This document shows, piece by piece, positions 12,467 through 24,695 of a DNA stretch of 64,000 nt. Position 1 is the stretch's first letter. Each line of letters begins with the position of its first letter. Origin of the DNA: Pipra filicauda. Lineage: Eukaryota; Chordata; Aves; Passeriformes; Pipridae. Below the pieces are notes generated by a model that was not told the origin of the DNA, did not search any database, and was given only the letters and a program-made list of their open reading frames with translations. Where the stretch lies: the NCBI RefSeq assembly GCF_003945595.2, contig NW_024104528.1:496001-560000 (forward strand), read 5' to 3'. The translations under genes were made by a program, and so were the position numbers.

Positions 12467-13624
12467 GTCAATAAACTGTTTGTTTAGCCTCGCACAGATT
12501 ATTCATTTCTTGGCACAGAGCTCTCAGCTCCAAAGAATTAACATTTGGATTGTATTTGCTGACTAGTAAAGTGCCAGCAATACAGCTGGGATTCGTTGCA
12601 CAAACTATTTTGATGGGGGAAATCAATGACAAACTGAGAAGAGGAGGATCAAACAGTGAATCCTTTGGCAATCCTTGTTTGAAAACATAGTGTTGGTGAT
12701 ATTTGAAGTTTCTGAAAGTGGGGTGGGTGGTAAATAGGGTGGGGTAGCCTTCTCCTGGGTCCTCTGACTCCCACACACGACAGCCTGACCCCAGCCCAGT
12801 CCTAGACTAGATTAGTCACAGGATATTTCATTTTAAACTGAAGCTCATGGGGTTTTTTCCTACAGAAGAGAAGACTCTCTGAATGTTTATTGCTGCTTTG
12901 CTGGAATTCCTTTTTGTCAGAGAGGGATTTGAAAACTAAATACATTTCCTGTTGGAGGCTGAGGGCTGTGAGCTGCAAGGAGAAGCATAGCCTTTGGCTT
13001 GGTTCAGCAGTAAATAATCACTTGTGTTCCAAAAATTCATTGACATTGGCAAGGGCTCCCAGCACCTGCAGATAGAAGTGCCCGGGGCAAGTCCAAGCAC
13101 TTCATTTAGACTGTCCCTTATTACGATCAATCAGACCCCATTCCTCTTAGCCACAGGAAATTCTAAGCTTAATGCACATGCGTTTTAAAACCAAAAAGAT
13201 GGAAAGATGAGCAGGCAAAGACACAGAAAAAGAGATATGGGAATGGAGAAGGGTTTCTCTATGTTTGCACGAGAAACTTTCTTTTTTCACTTCAATTCTC
13301 CATGTGAAATGTAAGCCCACAAAACCTTCATCTTATCAGTATTTTGATCCATGGAGAAATCTAGTAGTTTGCCTTCATCCCCATTCTATCTATGTTTTTT
13401 GTGTCAGCTTGTTTTCCATAATACTGGCACAGAGAGGATATTTTATATCTTCATCTTCCTATTTTTTTCTGTTAAACTTTTTATGCTGCCTAGGTTAGCC
13501 TGTTTGACAAATTCTCAGTATAAGTGGTGTCAGAGCCTGCCAGGCAGTGTGTTTGTCCCAAACTCTGGCCAAAAACTAATACATCAGGACTATCCTTTCC
13601 TGGGGAAAAATAGTGCAGATAGTT

Positions 13625-13645
13625 AAACAAACAAACAAACAAACA
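13625..13645. repeat. (AAAC)5 microsatellite
   Basis: Five tandem AAAC units, uninterrupted. Probably length-variable. Confidence 0.9.
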
Positions 13646-16537
13646 GCTGAAGTCCTGTATATCTCAAACCTACATCAGTGCACTGACTGACTTCTCTTCA
13701 GTGGACCTTGGGTCAGGACCTGACTGTAAATCTGTGAGATGTGTTTATGTGGATTTCTGCACGAGCAGGGTTGGGGGTCACATCTGGCTACACTAAGGAT
13801 ACGCTCCTGCTTCCTCACATCCGAATGGAGTTTAGTTTCACACAATGTATTTCCTAGCCCAGGTGTCACAAAACAAGTGCTGCCAGCAGTCACTTTGGGC
13901 TCTGCTATAGCTCCTTGTAATCTTGCAGTTGTTGTCACAAAAGACAATATTTTTTGAGGCAACAAGGTGAATTTCTTTCATGAAAAGCCCTGGGGTCTTC
14001 ACCATTGAAAGTCTGAACCCTCTTCTCCTCTTGACCACAATGCCATAGAGCAAAAACTGGGTATGGGCTGCTTTCTGTCACGGATGGAGCTCTGACTAGC
14101 CCAGAAGCTTTCAGTTCTGGCTGTGCCAAGGACACTTAGAGCATCCTGGTGCTATTTTTACCAGTACTAGGAACATTGAGTTCAGGCTTGCGCTGGCACC
14201 AGCCAAAGAGGAGCTGGTAACATCTTTGGGAGTGTGACTCAAAGCACCTATCTCAGCACGATGGTGTCCCTGAGCACCAAAATAGCCATGGATGTAGAAA
14301 CATCCCAGGCAAGGATTGGGAGCCATGACTCACTGAGATCACACAGTGTCAGGTTGCTTTGCTGTACAAAGCACAATAAAATAGCATCTGCTCTTCCCCA
14401 CTCCAGAGATACTGAAGGCCTGTAGCCCTGGGACTCCAGCCTCACTTAATCTGCTGCTGGAGTTTGTACTATTGCAAACCTGTCACTGCAAGTGCTAGGT
14501 TGTGCATGCACTGCATCACAGCCAAAGTTCACTCCAGCAGGACATTGCAAGCAATTAGACTGGAGCAAAGCTCAGCCTCTGTCTGAAATGCAATAAAAAC
14601 ACTGGAAAGGCAGCGCTGGGTCCTACTTGGGCAGACTCCACAGATTCTTCTTTAACCAAAGCCAGGTAAGTGGAGGCTGCCACCACCCCTGCTGTTCCGT
14701 GGGCGTTGGGGGCACTGTCCATCAAAGTAATACCTGAAGAACAGCCCTGTGTCAGCACCAGCTGCCAGGACAAGGGAAACTATCGTCTGCTGCTCAACAA
14801 TACAAAGGGCTCCTTTCCTCCTCCTCCACTAAGTAAACTGTTAAAGACCATGACCCCTGGAAAACATAACAAGAGTGGAGGAATTTACAGTTGCATGTTA
14901 CAGGTCAAGGCATCGAGTGTTTCACAACCTTGTGATTCCAGCTAAAAGCTCCTCTGTCTGTCTGCTCTGCACAGAGACAGCTCCCATCCTCACAGACACA
15001 CATACACACAGGGGATACACATGGTAAAAATTGCAAATGAAGGCTCACCTTTTGCTTTTTGACCTTGCTGCCATAATGAACAGTGGCAAAGATCTTAGCA
15101 GCAGGGCAGCTTCTTCATGGAGACCTGAAAAATATTCAGTGGGCATTTGCAACCGTGAACATCTATGTCCCATCTTACAGTGCCTAAAAACAGCTTATAA
15201 TGAGGTCAGTGTTAAGATTCTGTCTAAAACAGAACAGAAAGTGGACATTGTGGTTTCATTTGAGATGTAATGGAGAATTTCTTGGGTTAGAAGATCTGAG
15301 GAAGACTGGAGCACCAGACAAAGGTGGATCCTGGTAAAAACTAAGCAGAAATGCCTGAAGGGTGCTTGAGAGCTTCCTCCTCATCTTGATTCAACTATAC
15401 ACAGAGTAGAGCTGGGCTTCCCAGCTAAGCCAGACACCCTCTCCTTGGAGGGGACGCCAGTAGTCTCAAATCTTGGGGCACAGCAGCCTTGCATTAGCAG
15501 ACAATACAAGTCAGGGTTCAGATACAGGCTTTGATCTACATTAACAAAACCTAAAAGGAAGGTTTGAATAGAACAACCAGTGTGAAAAAGTTGTCAGCTT
15601 TTTGCTTGTTTGAGCAGGATTATTTCATTTAAATACCTAATGAACATTTGGGATAAAGTATTTCTGTGCTAAGGAATGACCGCCATAAGAAAACACTATC
15701 AAGGGTCTTAACTGACCTAGAAAGATGAGATATTTGCAGTACTGTGAGAGCAAAAGAGCGAATTGCAAACCTCCCCCTGAAATAACAAAACCTCATTGTC
15801 TTTCTACACAGTGACAAAAGGAAAAATACTTATTGCATCCATTAAAAAAATATACGTACATATAAAGTCCTACTCACTGGTCCTCTAAAGTCCTTCTAGA
15901 GTGTTGCTGTGTGATCTTGTCAAACGATTGTGAAAGTCTTGTACTGACATTGAATACTTAAGACATGGTTATGTCTAGATTTCAGACTGAGAACTGGACT
16001 CAGACACATCTAAGTGAGCAGGGACCAGTCCTTCCATGAGGATGAAAGACAAGCACTCCTGGAGGAATACAACACCTGCACGATTCAGTCCTTGTTCATC
16101 ACTTCACTAAAACTCAGCCTTCCTTCTCCCAGGTTAAGGCTGTGCAGGACCATCACAGGAGCATGGAAGCAGTCACAGCACATTGCCTGGGTGGGAAATT
16201 CCTGCTGGAGATGATGGTAACTTGGTTGTATGTTTGACACACTTCCAATCATGTAGTAGGAGAGGAACCAGGGGAGCCTTGGCCATGGGGGAGCAGCATG
16301 ACAAAGTGATTCACCATGGGCACACAAGACATTAATTTCTTTGTCCAAGAGGGTCTGACCCATACGCTTACTCTCTACCCCTGCCATTGCCTATGGTAGC
16401 ACACACTGAAACTGCACTGAATCATCTATGACCATGGGAAATAGATTTTTACAGCATCTACATCTAGTACTGGGTCAAGCCTCATATATACATAGATGTT
16501 GCTTTGTATCTATTTATTTGTATATGGATGCACATGG

Positions 16538-16570
16538 TATTTATATTTATATTTGTATTTGTATTTATAT
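16538..16570. repeat. (TATTTA/TATTTG)n degenerate microsatellite
   Basis: Repeated hexamers of the type TATTTA and TATTTG in tandem, slightly degenerate. A related less regular stretch begins near 16,508. Confidence 0.7.
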
Positions 16571-18670
16571 TAGTTATGGTTATATGAGTGTGCAGAAGAC
16601 TAAACATAAGGTTTGTTGCACAGGCGTGAGGATGCACTAAAAGAGATCAACAAATTCTTAAAGCCAAATTAGCCAACTCCCTGTGCTCAGGCCTCTCAAA
16701 ACAAAACAAATGCAGTCTGGTACAAAGGGCCCATGTTTTCATCCTTCTTACATCTCCTGCTTCTCCATCCAACAATTTCCAGTAATAAAAAGTCTAGCTG
16801 CAGCCAAATAAGAGGCCATCGCTGGCAAAAAGCAAAGAGGAAGCAGAGCTTGTTCTCACAGTACAGTCTGCAGGAACATTTGCCAACGTCCTCACAAGAA
16901 ATGTACCGGCAACATCTCAAGGGCAGAAAATAACTCCATGCTGTACCTGCTTCCCACCTTCCCCTGCAGACACTTAGACACACACAGACACAGACCTGGA
17001 AAGAAAGAGGCGGATTTAAAGAAAACTGACATCTCTTGCAAATTAGAGGAAGCCATCCCATTTTTGAACAACTCTGGGTGACTTCCTGATGTGGCTTCAG
17101 TTCTGCAACTATCACATGAATTATCCATCAAAGGCTAATAACTGTGAAATGTGATGAGGTGATTAACATGCAATAGGACATCTTTCCATCCATGGCATAA
17201 GCTACCCGTGGCTGGTCTCATCTGAGCGTCTCTGTTCCAGTGTTACAAGAACGGACTCTGCCAATCTGGGTGTTGTTTTGCTTCCAGTAAGGAATAACAT
17301 CTATTTCCAGTTGCACTGGTAGTTTGTGTGATGCAGACACCTTGATACAAGCATCCAAAATATGCTGTTTGCCAGGCAACACCCTCCCTTCAGCTGTTCG
17401 GTTGAGCCTTCACCTCCTGAGTCTGGGTTTTCCCTGGACCCTGTGACTCAGGACAGCACGGAGGCCATGGGGATGAGGCATACACAGCAGCAATCCAGGA
17501 CAGTGCTGAGTGTTGCTCTGGGCATGGCTTGCATGCTTCATTTAAAATAACAAGAAAAACATGAAACCTGGCAATATCTTTGGATACCTTCTACTTTGGG
17601 ATCCCAGCATTCAGTGAAAGAAGTGAGCTACCCACCACCTGAGAAATCACTGGGGCGAACCCAGCATTATATCCCAGCTATAAGACCAAATTCCCTCCTC
17701 CATATTTGTTCAAGTTCATCTCCAGATCGAGTTTTCCTCTAATTTTACCCCCTCCTTGCCCCAAACCTTTTAGCATGAGATGTAATTCAAAATCCAAGAC
17801 AAGAAGAAGAGCCAGAAGCAATCTTCTGGATGGTGAGAGATGTCATGTTTGATTTTCCTATCTAAGAGGAAAGTGAAATATTTAACACTCCCTTCTGAAT
17901 TTGATCCTTTTCCCTGTTTCTCTGCCTTTACAAAACACTGCTGCATGGAGAAGAGGCCAAAAGAAGAAAATCAATTGTCTTTCTCAGTGTAGAGACCTTT
18001 TCAAAAATGGTGCCCTGTTCTGCAGGAGCCCAGATCTTTTCTTTTCAAATGCTTCTGGCAGAAGAGTGCAGAATCCTTCCAGGACTCTTTATCTGGTGAG
18101 ATGGCTGTCTGTGGAGCTGGGGCAAGAAAGGCTGCTGGTAAAATTTCTTCATTTCTTTCCTTTTTTGTGATTTTTCTTCAAGACGAATAGTTAAAGGGGA
18201 AAAAACAAAAAAGAAGTAACAAAAAAACCCTCCAAAACAAAAAACAAAATTATGATGCAATGTAATCACAGGGCTACTGCTCCATAACTTTCTAGAGCTC
18301 TTCATCTTCCAGGCTGCCTTGGACCACAGTTGGAAGTGCCTCCATGAATCTTCAAAGAGTTTTGGTGGAACAGGTTTTCTTTCCGTCCTAACAGAAAAGA
18401 ATTAACTAGTCTATTTTCTTTAAATGATCTAAGCAGTAGTTAAAAAAAAATTTGAGAAGGGTGTTTCTGGCAGTATATTACAAGCAAGGTCTGTCACAGG
18501 CTCTTGGTCTTCCAGTGATAACTCTGTAGTAATAAATAACACAGTTTATGGTTTTATGGTTAGGTATTTTCAAGGCAATTCAGCCTTAGGATTGATTTTA
18601 GGTCAAGCCAGGGCAGTTTTCCACCAAAAGAGGCAATCCTGCCTTCGCTCCTGTTGTTTTCATGAAGAAT

Positions 18671-18695
18671 GATCTGATACTAGTAGTATCAGATC
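18671..18695. repeat. Perfect 12-bp inverted repeat, 1-nt spacer
   Basis: GATCTGATACTA at 18,671-18,682, one G, then its exact reverse complement TAGTATCAGATC at 18,684-18,695. The next bases repeat part of the arm again (AGATCTGATACTGATC at 18,691-18,706). This could extrude as a cruciform or be a site for a dimeric protein. Function is unknown. Confidence 0.9.
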
Positions 18696-18706
18696 TGATA
18701 CTGATC

Positions 18707-19789
18707 CTCCAAGAGAAATTACTGTTTTCTGATGGATCAGCAAGCTGCGGAACAATGTCATATTTTCCCCCATGCAGTTGTGCATATGGAGTTGCTGCAA
18801 GTGGGTGGCCCTGAGGCCAGAGGCTGCCAGGGGACTTGTCACCTGCTGTGGGATAACATGGCAGGACCTGCACCTTGGATATCTACACTGCATATTGTGT
18901 CTGCAAACACTGAGATTTGCAGCTTAAATTGCTGACATGTCTTTAAACATCCTTTTGCCAGCCTTACAGATTTTATTTGTTGGTGGTCTTCATTTATAGG
19001 GCAGCCTAGCTGTGGCGTGGGACTTGAATGTCGAGAAAAAAGAAGAGCAAGGGGAAGCTCTTCCAACTCCAAGAGATTCTCCTCTTTGGTTTAGGGTGAA
19101 CAGAGGCCAGCATGAGTCTTTCTCCGGATTTCAGGGAGCTTTGGATCAAGCCCAAGGTGCCTCATTATCCCATGACAGAATAAAGACACATACTCATTTT
19201 TATGAGTGAAAACTATTCTTTCTCTCCAGTGAATGGCTGAGATCTGAACACAGCTGCTATTTTGCTCTGTGCAGTGAATCGCTTCTGATTCTTAAGTATT
19301 GAAACAGTGACATGCATTCCCCCGCCTAACATGGGACCTTTCTCCATTATTGTACCATGAGAAGAATATAGTAATTCATTTTGTCCTTATTTTTTAGCTT
19401 TATTGTTGCTGGGACTCCTCTCACTTCAGGCTGAAAAAGCAGGGGCAGAGAGGAATGTTGATGTTATCTTAAAATATGAAATTTCTGAGAATGGGAGATC
19501 TGCAAAAGTACTGGAGTATTCAAACATCTCTTCATCAGCTGGTAAGCAGGAAATGAAGGAGTGTTTTTATATGAACTAACACAGAGATATGGCAAAAAAA
19601 ATCCACTTTTTATTAACTGTTCGGTTGGGGTAGGTTTTGCTCTAAAAAGATAAATTTCCGTGCTTTCCTGGTGAAAGGGGTTGTGCAGTGGAACCTCCAT
19701 CCCTCTTGTTCTGGCACATGCCACAGATTTGAGAGCATCTACCTGATAATTCTTAATATCACAGTGCAGGAGAGAAGTGTGGCAACTGT
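18707..19789. other. No gene seen
   Basis: Unique sequence with no identified element. Short open frames at 18,598-19,209 overlap on both strands and show no domain. Confidence 0.4.
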
Positions 19790-19915
19790 AAAGCATTTAG
19801 GAGAGATAAACAGGAGTGATCAGAGACCTGGAGAACAGAAGATATGAGGAGAGACAGAAAGAATGAGGCTTATTCTGTCTAGAGAAGAGTAGGTTTACAA
19901 GAAACAACCACAGAA
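19790..19915 (+). mobile_element. CR1 LINE fragment, left part of a split plus-strand copy
   Basis: The series GGAGTGATCAGAGACCTGGA, GATATGAGGAGAGACAGAAA and CTGTCTAGAGAAGAGTAGG follows the 3' untranslated part of old amniote CR1 elements ('GTGATTAGAGGCCTGGAA', 'CTATGAGGAGAGACTGAAAG', 'TTTGGAAAAGAGAAGACTGA'). The copy stops near 19,915, where a minus-strand CR1 begins, and appears to resume at about 20,791. It is old and highly diverged. Confidence 0.65.
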
Positions 19916-19924
19916 AAAATAAAG

Positions 19925-20780
19925 CTAAGGAGAATCTTTGGAGGTTGTCCAATTCATTCCTCTCCCCTGAAATAATCGCAGCAATATCTAAATCACTCCT
20001 GATAGGCATTGCTTTGACCTGTTCACAGAGATCTCCAGCGGTGCGCAGTCTTCAAGCTCCCAAGGCAGTCTGGTTTACTGCTTCATGAGTGACACTACTA
20101 AAGTATTTTCTTATCAGCTCATTCTGAATCATTCTTTCTTCAGTTTAAGGCCTATCACCTTATCAGCCATGATCAATTCCCAAACAATATCAAACTTTCG
20201 TTTCTGTTCACCACTCCTGTGTTGAAGAAAATAAGACTACATGATGGGTTTTTTTGACAAACTCACACTGGCTGGTATTCTTTTACTTTTCCCAGGTGCT
20301 TCTAAACAATGAAATTGCTTGATATTTGCTGGAGCTGAAAAATATAGACAAACTGGTCTGTAATTCCCATGATCTTCTCTTTTCCCTTTCTCTGTGTGAA
20401 GATAGGTTTGCCCTTTTCCAGTTTTCTGGTATCTTACTTAGTTTTTTCCTGGCTTCTCAAAGATAACCACAGGTATTTAAGATCATCTCAGTCCACTTTC
20501 AGAATATTCTAGGATAAAGTTCATCAGGTTCAGCCAATTATAAAACATGAAGCTTATCTAATTTTCTCACTTTTTTCCTTTTTCTGTGCTGAACTCCCAT
20601 CCTTTTTCTAATTATTTTCCAATCCTGTTAACCTCCTACTCTCAACTGATCTTTTAAATGAACACTAATATAAAAAAAGGCTTTAAACTCCTTGCCCCTT
20701 GGTATCATCTGGTGATACCTTTCTCTTTTCATCATATGATAAATGTATTTGTAGAACAATTTCTTGGTACTCACTCTTCA
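19925..20780 (-). mobile_element. Degenerate CR1 LINE, minus strand, with reverse-transcriptase remnant
   Basis: Read on the minus strand, 20,780 down to about 20,240 matches part of CR1 ORF2. Positions about 20,440-20,240 give a degenerate copy of the segment that in intact CR1 encodes the reverse-transcriptase region around 'GNYRPVSLTSVPGK' and 'SSQHGFTKGKS', with GGGAATTAC at the GNY position. Farther upstream, about 20,760-20,660, is the conserved 'TACTTGTAGAAGGCCTTCTT' counterpart (here TATTTGTAGAACAATTTCTT on the plus strand). Below 20,220 the sequence jumps to the CR1 3' region ('TTTCTTCAGTTTAAGGCC' near 20,138), so the rest of the RT is deleted. There is no intact frame and the copy is inactive. 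Confidence 0.7.
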
Positions 20781-20790
20781 TATATGTAAA

Positions 20791-20990
20791 AGAGATCTGC
20801 AAAGAGAAAAGGAACACGCTATTCCTCATAGCCACAAGGGCAGGACAAGAAATAATGATCTTCAAGTGAAGGTTAGACATTAGATGAAGTATTTTACAGC
20901 AGCAGCAAAGACCAGAAATGCATTATCTTGTGAGCTTGCATGATTTAATATCATTGGAAGTCTTTAAGCATAGGTTACACAATTAATTTG
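20791..20990 (+). mobile_element. CR1 LINE 3' end, right part of the split plus-strand copy
   Basis: The landmarks AACACGCTATTCCTCATAG, GGGCAGGACAAGAAATAATG, AGGTTAGACATTAGATGAAG and TCATTGGAAGTCTTTAAGCA match, in order, the 3' untranslated end of old CR1 ('GGACAAGAAGCAATGG', 'GGTTGGACATTAGGAAAAAC', 'TCATTGGAGGTTTTTAAG'). In consensus order this continues the fragment that ends near 19,915. The two pieces are therefore most simply one CR1 split by the minus-strand copy between them. Confidence 0.7.
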
Positions 20991-23900
20991 TAGTATTTTT
21001 TTCCAGTTTGTGAACTCCTTGCATTGCTTCTCATAGGGCTTCACATACAGCTGGTTTAGACCAGTAAATGGGATTTTAGGTCTGCCTGAGACACGCCCAT
21101 ACACACACCTCCTCCTCCTAGATGTGCTCTACAGAAAACGAAAAATCTATGGGCTGCACTTCAGGAATCTGTGGATTAGATAAACATTTGTCAAGAACTG
21201 AGTAAGGGATTCCTGCCCATCTGTTTTTCTACAGTTCAGTAACTTCAAAATTTCCAGGTACTATAGCTGCATCCTCTATATTTGTGATGTCTAAGAAATT
21301 AAATGAATGTTGTTGTTTGCAGTTTCACTGCTTCCCTTCACTGAACAGTAGCTCTGAAATGGACTGTACTTTTTAACAAACTTGGTAATAATTGTTTTAT
21401 CTGCTTTATAGACCAATTAGTTGGCAACTATTTATGTCTAGCTTATTACATCCACTTTATAATGCTGCAGGTCATGGAATGATGCTGTAGCAGAGCAGAG
21501 ACAGATCTCCTGAACTACCCTCTCCTCTTGCAATCTCCAGATCATTTTCCTTTCCTTAAATCTCATCCTTTTGTATAAAGGCAGAACTGAATGGATGTTT
21601 GGATAATTTGCATATGTAAATCTGAACTAGAGAGAAATCCTCTTGGCTACTGCATAGAGGATCCTGTTAAATGTTGTGAATTGAAAAGCTTTCCTCCTCA
21701 AGCTAAAATAAGAAGTGCCCTGGAGGGTAAATTTCTGAAGGGTTTGTGACTAACCTGATTAGTCACTCTAAATTGTGATAGATGGAAGGAAAAAGCAGTT
21801 GTCAAACAAGGAGGAAATTCCAATAGAAGAGTAAATTTAAGGATGACAGTGATGATAAATTCTTACAGGCCTTAGAAAAGATCAGCCTTTTGTGTAGCTC
21901 TCATAAGGACCATTGAGTGCTTACTACATAATGGGCTGCTGTTTGGATAACTATAGGAATGTGGTGGTGATTGGTTTTAAAAAGGAAAAAAAAAGCACCT
22001 CATTTCCAGGCTGATCTGTGGTTGTTTTTTTTTTTTTAAGGTACATATAACTAAATTTTTAAGAACTCCCTTTCCTTGCTGCTGCTGCAGAGGAGCTTGA
22101 GGCTGCTAGGCCAGGGGCATGCACTGCAAGAAAGAGTAACGCTGAGTTAGATGATTTCAGATTAAAGCCAGGTATACATTTTAAACTGTCAGGATTGGGA
22201 AAAGTGAGCAAAATTTTGCTTAATTTTTGTCACTAACAATTTCTAAACATAAGTCAGATGTTTTTTAATAGATACGTTCTATTTGCAATGGGAACAGGAT
22301 TTGTGAAGAACAGAGAAGATTGAACAGAGAACAGTGAACTCTTCTAGGTTGATCATTGCTACATGCTTTCTTCCTTTCTGAAATATGTAAAAAATTATAA
22401 TCTTAAAACTAATATAAGAAGGTTACCAGTATTCTGTTCCTCTCTGAACAAGATTTATCCTCTGGAACCAGTTTAGCAGGACATGGAAGAAAGGAAAATA
22501 AAATATTTCCCCTGTTCTGTCCAGAAATGGCTATCGGTTTTTTAGCTGGCTAAAGGGAAAACAGCAATAAGTTTCAATGACATTTTTTTCAGCATTTCAA
22601 ATGTTCAAATACTGCTAGAACTTAATTCCAGCCATTTCTCAGATCAATATCACAGGGTGAATACAAGGATCTGATATTGCTAGAGTTGATAGCAATCAAT
22701 TAGTTTGGGACATATACAGAAGAATTGCATGGAGAATCAATCTATTCTGTTTTCCAATTAATTTACTTGCTTCAACATTTAAATTCTTACCAGTGTATGC
22801 ACAGTAACAGTACCTAGGAGCTTCCATAATGGAACAGAACAGTGGTGTGTTAAGACTATATGTTACAAAAAGGCAGCTTGCATGGCTGTCATTTAATTTG
22901 ACACCAACCTTTAACAGGTCTGGCTGGTTCCTGGTCATAAATTATGTGAAGCTTCAGCCAGAGAAAGCTTGAAGTTTTCTTCAGTCATGAGTCTTTCCCT
23001 CAACGCTTGAACTCTGTGTCTCTAGTAATGTGGTAATTTCTAATCGGTGAGGTCAGAAGTAGTGACTTCTCCCATCTATGAAAAAAGAGCTTTATTTTGA
23101 GCAAGTCATGATTACTTTTTGGGGGATGTAAAGATTTCAAACTGTAGAAGTAAAATTGTAGCAAGGTGGTAAAAGAATGATGTTGTTCCAGGGCTTGGAG
23201 TTTGTGTTTCCCAGTACCCGAACACCTCAACCACCTGCTGTTCCCTCAATTGCTTTTTTTCCCTAGTTTGGGACAAAACATATCATCCTGTACTATAAAA
23301 CTGCTACAGTGTGTTCAACACACAAAAGTTTTAGACAGTTATCATAATGGGCAAAATATTTCAAACATCTCTTTGAAGATTAGGAACACCACTACAACCC
23401 AAACACACTTTCTCTATAATTTTGCTGACTTAGTTTGAAGCAGAAAGCAGATCAAATCTCACAAGAAAAGCCTGGTTTTGTGAGGTTTCAAGCCAAAAAA
23501 TGCACTTTTAAAAGGTGTGCATGCCCTCAGTTACACTTTCTCTTATGCTCACCATAATTTCAATGATTTGCTGGACAAACTGACAACTCTTTCAAGTAAA
23601 CCTGGCTCTTGGTTAGATGGGATAATTGCTCTATTCCTGCTACTGCATGTGCATTTTGGAACAGAGAATTAAAACAACATGAATTTCAGTCCATCAAAGA
23701 TTTGGCAAAATCCCTCCAGAACAGTAGATTAAATCAGGATTTCCCAGACTTCCGGCTAGATGCAGCCTTCTCTTATAAAAGTTTTTTTATTTGTTTATTA
23801 CTTTAACTCATTTCCACTAAGAAAATGTTGCTTTTGTCCAACCATAAAACTTCCAGGACTGTAGTCTGATGATCCTGTATATACACTGATAGACTACAGG

Positions 23901-24633
23901 AGAGAATTTTCTCACGTTTAACGTAACACCATTAAATACAAACTATGAAACAGGATCCGTGGGATTTCCTCTTACTTTCGAGGACTTAGAGTACGTGTAT
24001 TTTCCCAAGAATAATTCCCACTGAAGCAAAAAATTTTAGCAAGAAGACCAATGAAAGCCAATGGTGTCTTGGCTTATGTGAGAACTCCAACACCAGATGC
24101 AGGTATGGCAATAAAACCACATTGAAGATGTTATCTCTAGAAATGTGTACAGGCCTCACACTCAGCATATCCTTTTTGCTACTTCTGAACTGAATGGCCA
24201 GGAAAAAGTCCCAGTGACATTTTCTTTAGGAGAAAGAAGAATCAACAAAGTTTTAAGAAACATCTAAAATCCAAGTCCTCCAAACAGAAGGAGTATTAAA
24301 AGAGCAAATGGTATCTCTTGAGTTCAAAGTCCTTTCCATCAGTGTCTGACCTGAAAGCCCTCAATATTTGTGTTGTTAGTAGGTGAAGCTATTGGCACTG
24401 CTGGGTTTATTTCTGTTTCTTGTTCTCCAGTGTAGACACGCTCCTCTCTACTGAACAGTTGTCAACGAAGTTTTCACTCCTGATTCAAATACTTGTGCAG
24501 CAGCAAAAGAGCTGAGTTTTGGCTGAATTCTGGATGTTTCCAAAAACTGGTCCACAAGTGGTTTTTTTCAGCTATGTGAGCAGAGTGGAGGTGGTTACAC
24601 TCTGCAGCTAAACAGTCTGAGGTGTGACCCATC
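20991..24633. other. No gene seen
   Basis: AT-rich unique sequence, with a T tract near 22,025-22,038. Short open frames only. A small perfect inverted repeat (GTGTGTT, one base, AACACAC) lies near 23,310-23,325. Confidence 0.4.
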
Positions 24634-24695
24634 TCACAGAATCACAGAATATTCCGAATTGGAAGGGACCAATAGGGATCACCAAGTATCTAATG
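24634..24695 (-). mobile_element. CR1 LINE 3' terminus, minus strand
   Basis: CTCACAGAATCACAGAATATT followed by CCGAATTGGAAGGGACCAAT and GGGATCACCAAGTATCTAA matches the reverse of the bird CR1 3' end. In intact copies this is a tandem octamer tail next to 'GAGTTGGAAGGGACCCACAAGGATCATCGAGTCCAAC'. Only about 60 bases are recognisable, which is a strongly 5'-truncated insertion. Confidence 0.8.

Larger units (their letters stand above)
12467..18670. other. No gene seen; minor microsatellites
   Basis: About 6 kb without a recognisable transposon or coding exon. Open frames up to 139 codons (minus strand 16,696-17,115) overlap frames on the other strand and have no domain. Simple repeats within it are listed separately. 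Confidence 0.4.

Noticed and set aside
24420..24445. CCAGTGTAGACACGCT, resembling an old palindromic repeat end
   Set aside because: Too short and without the other end nearby.
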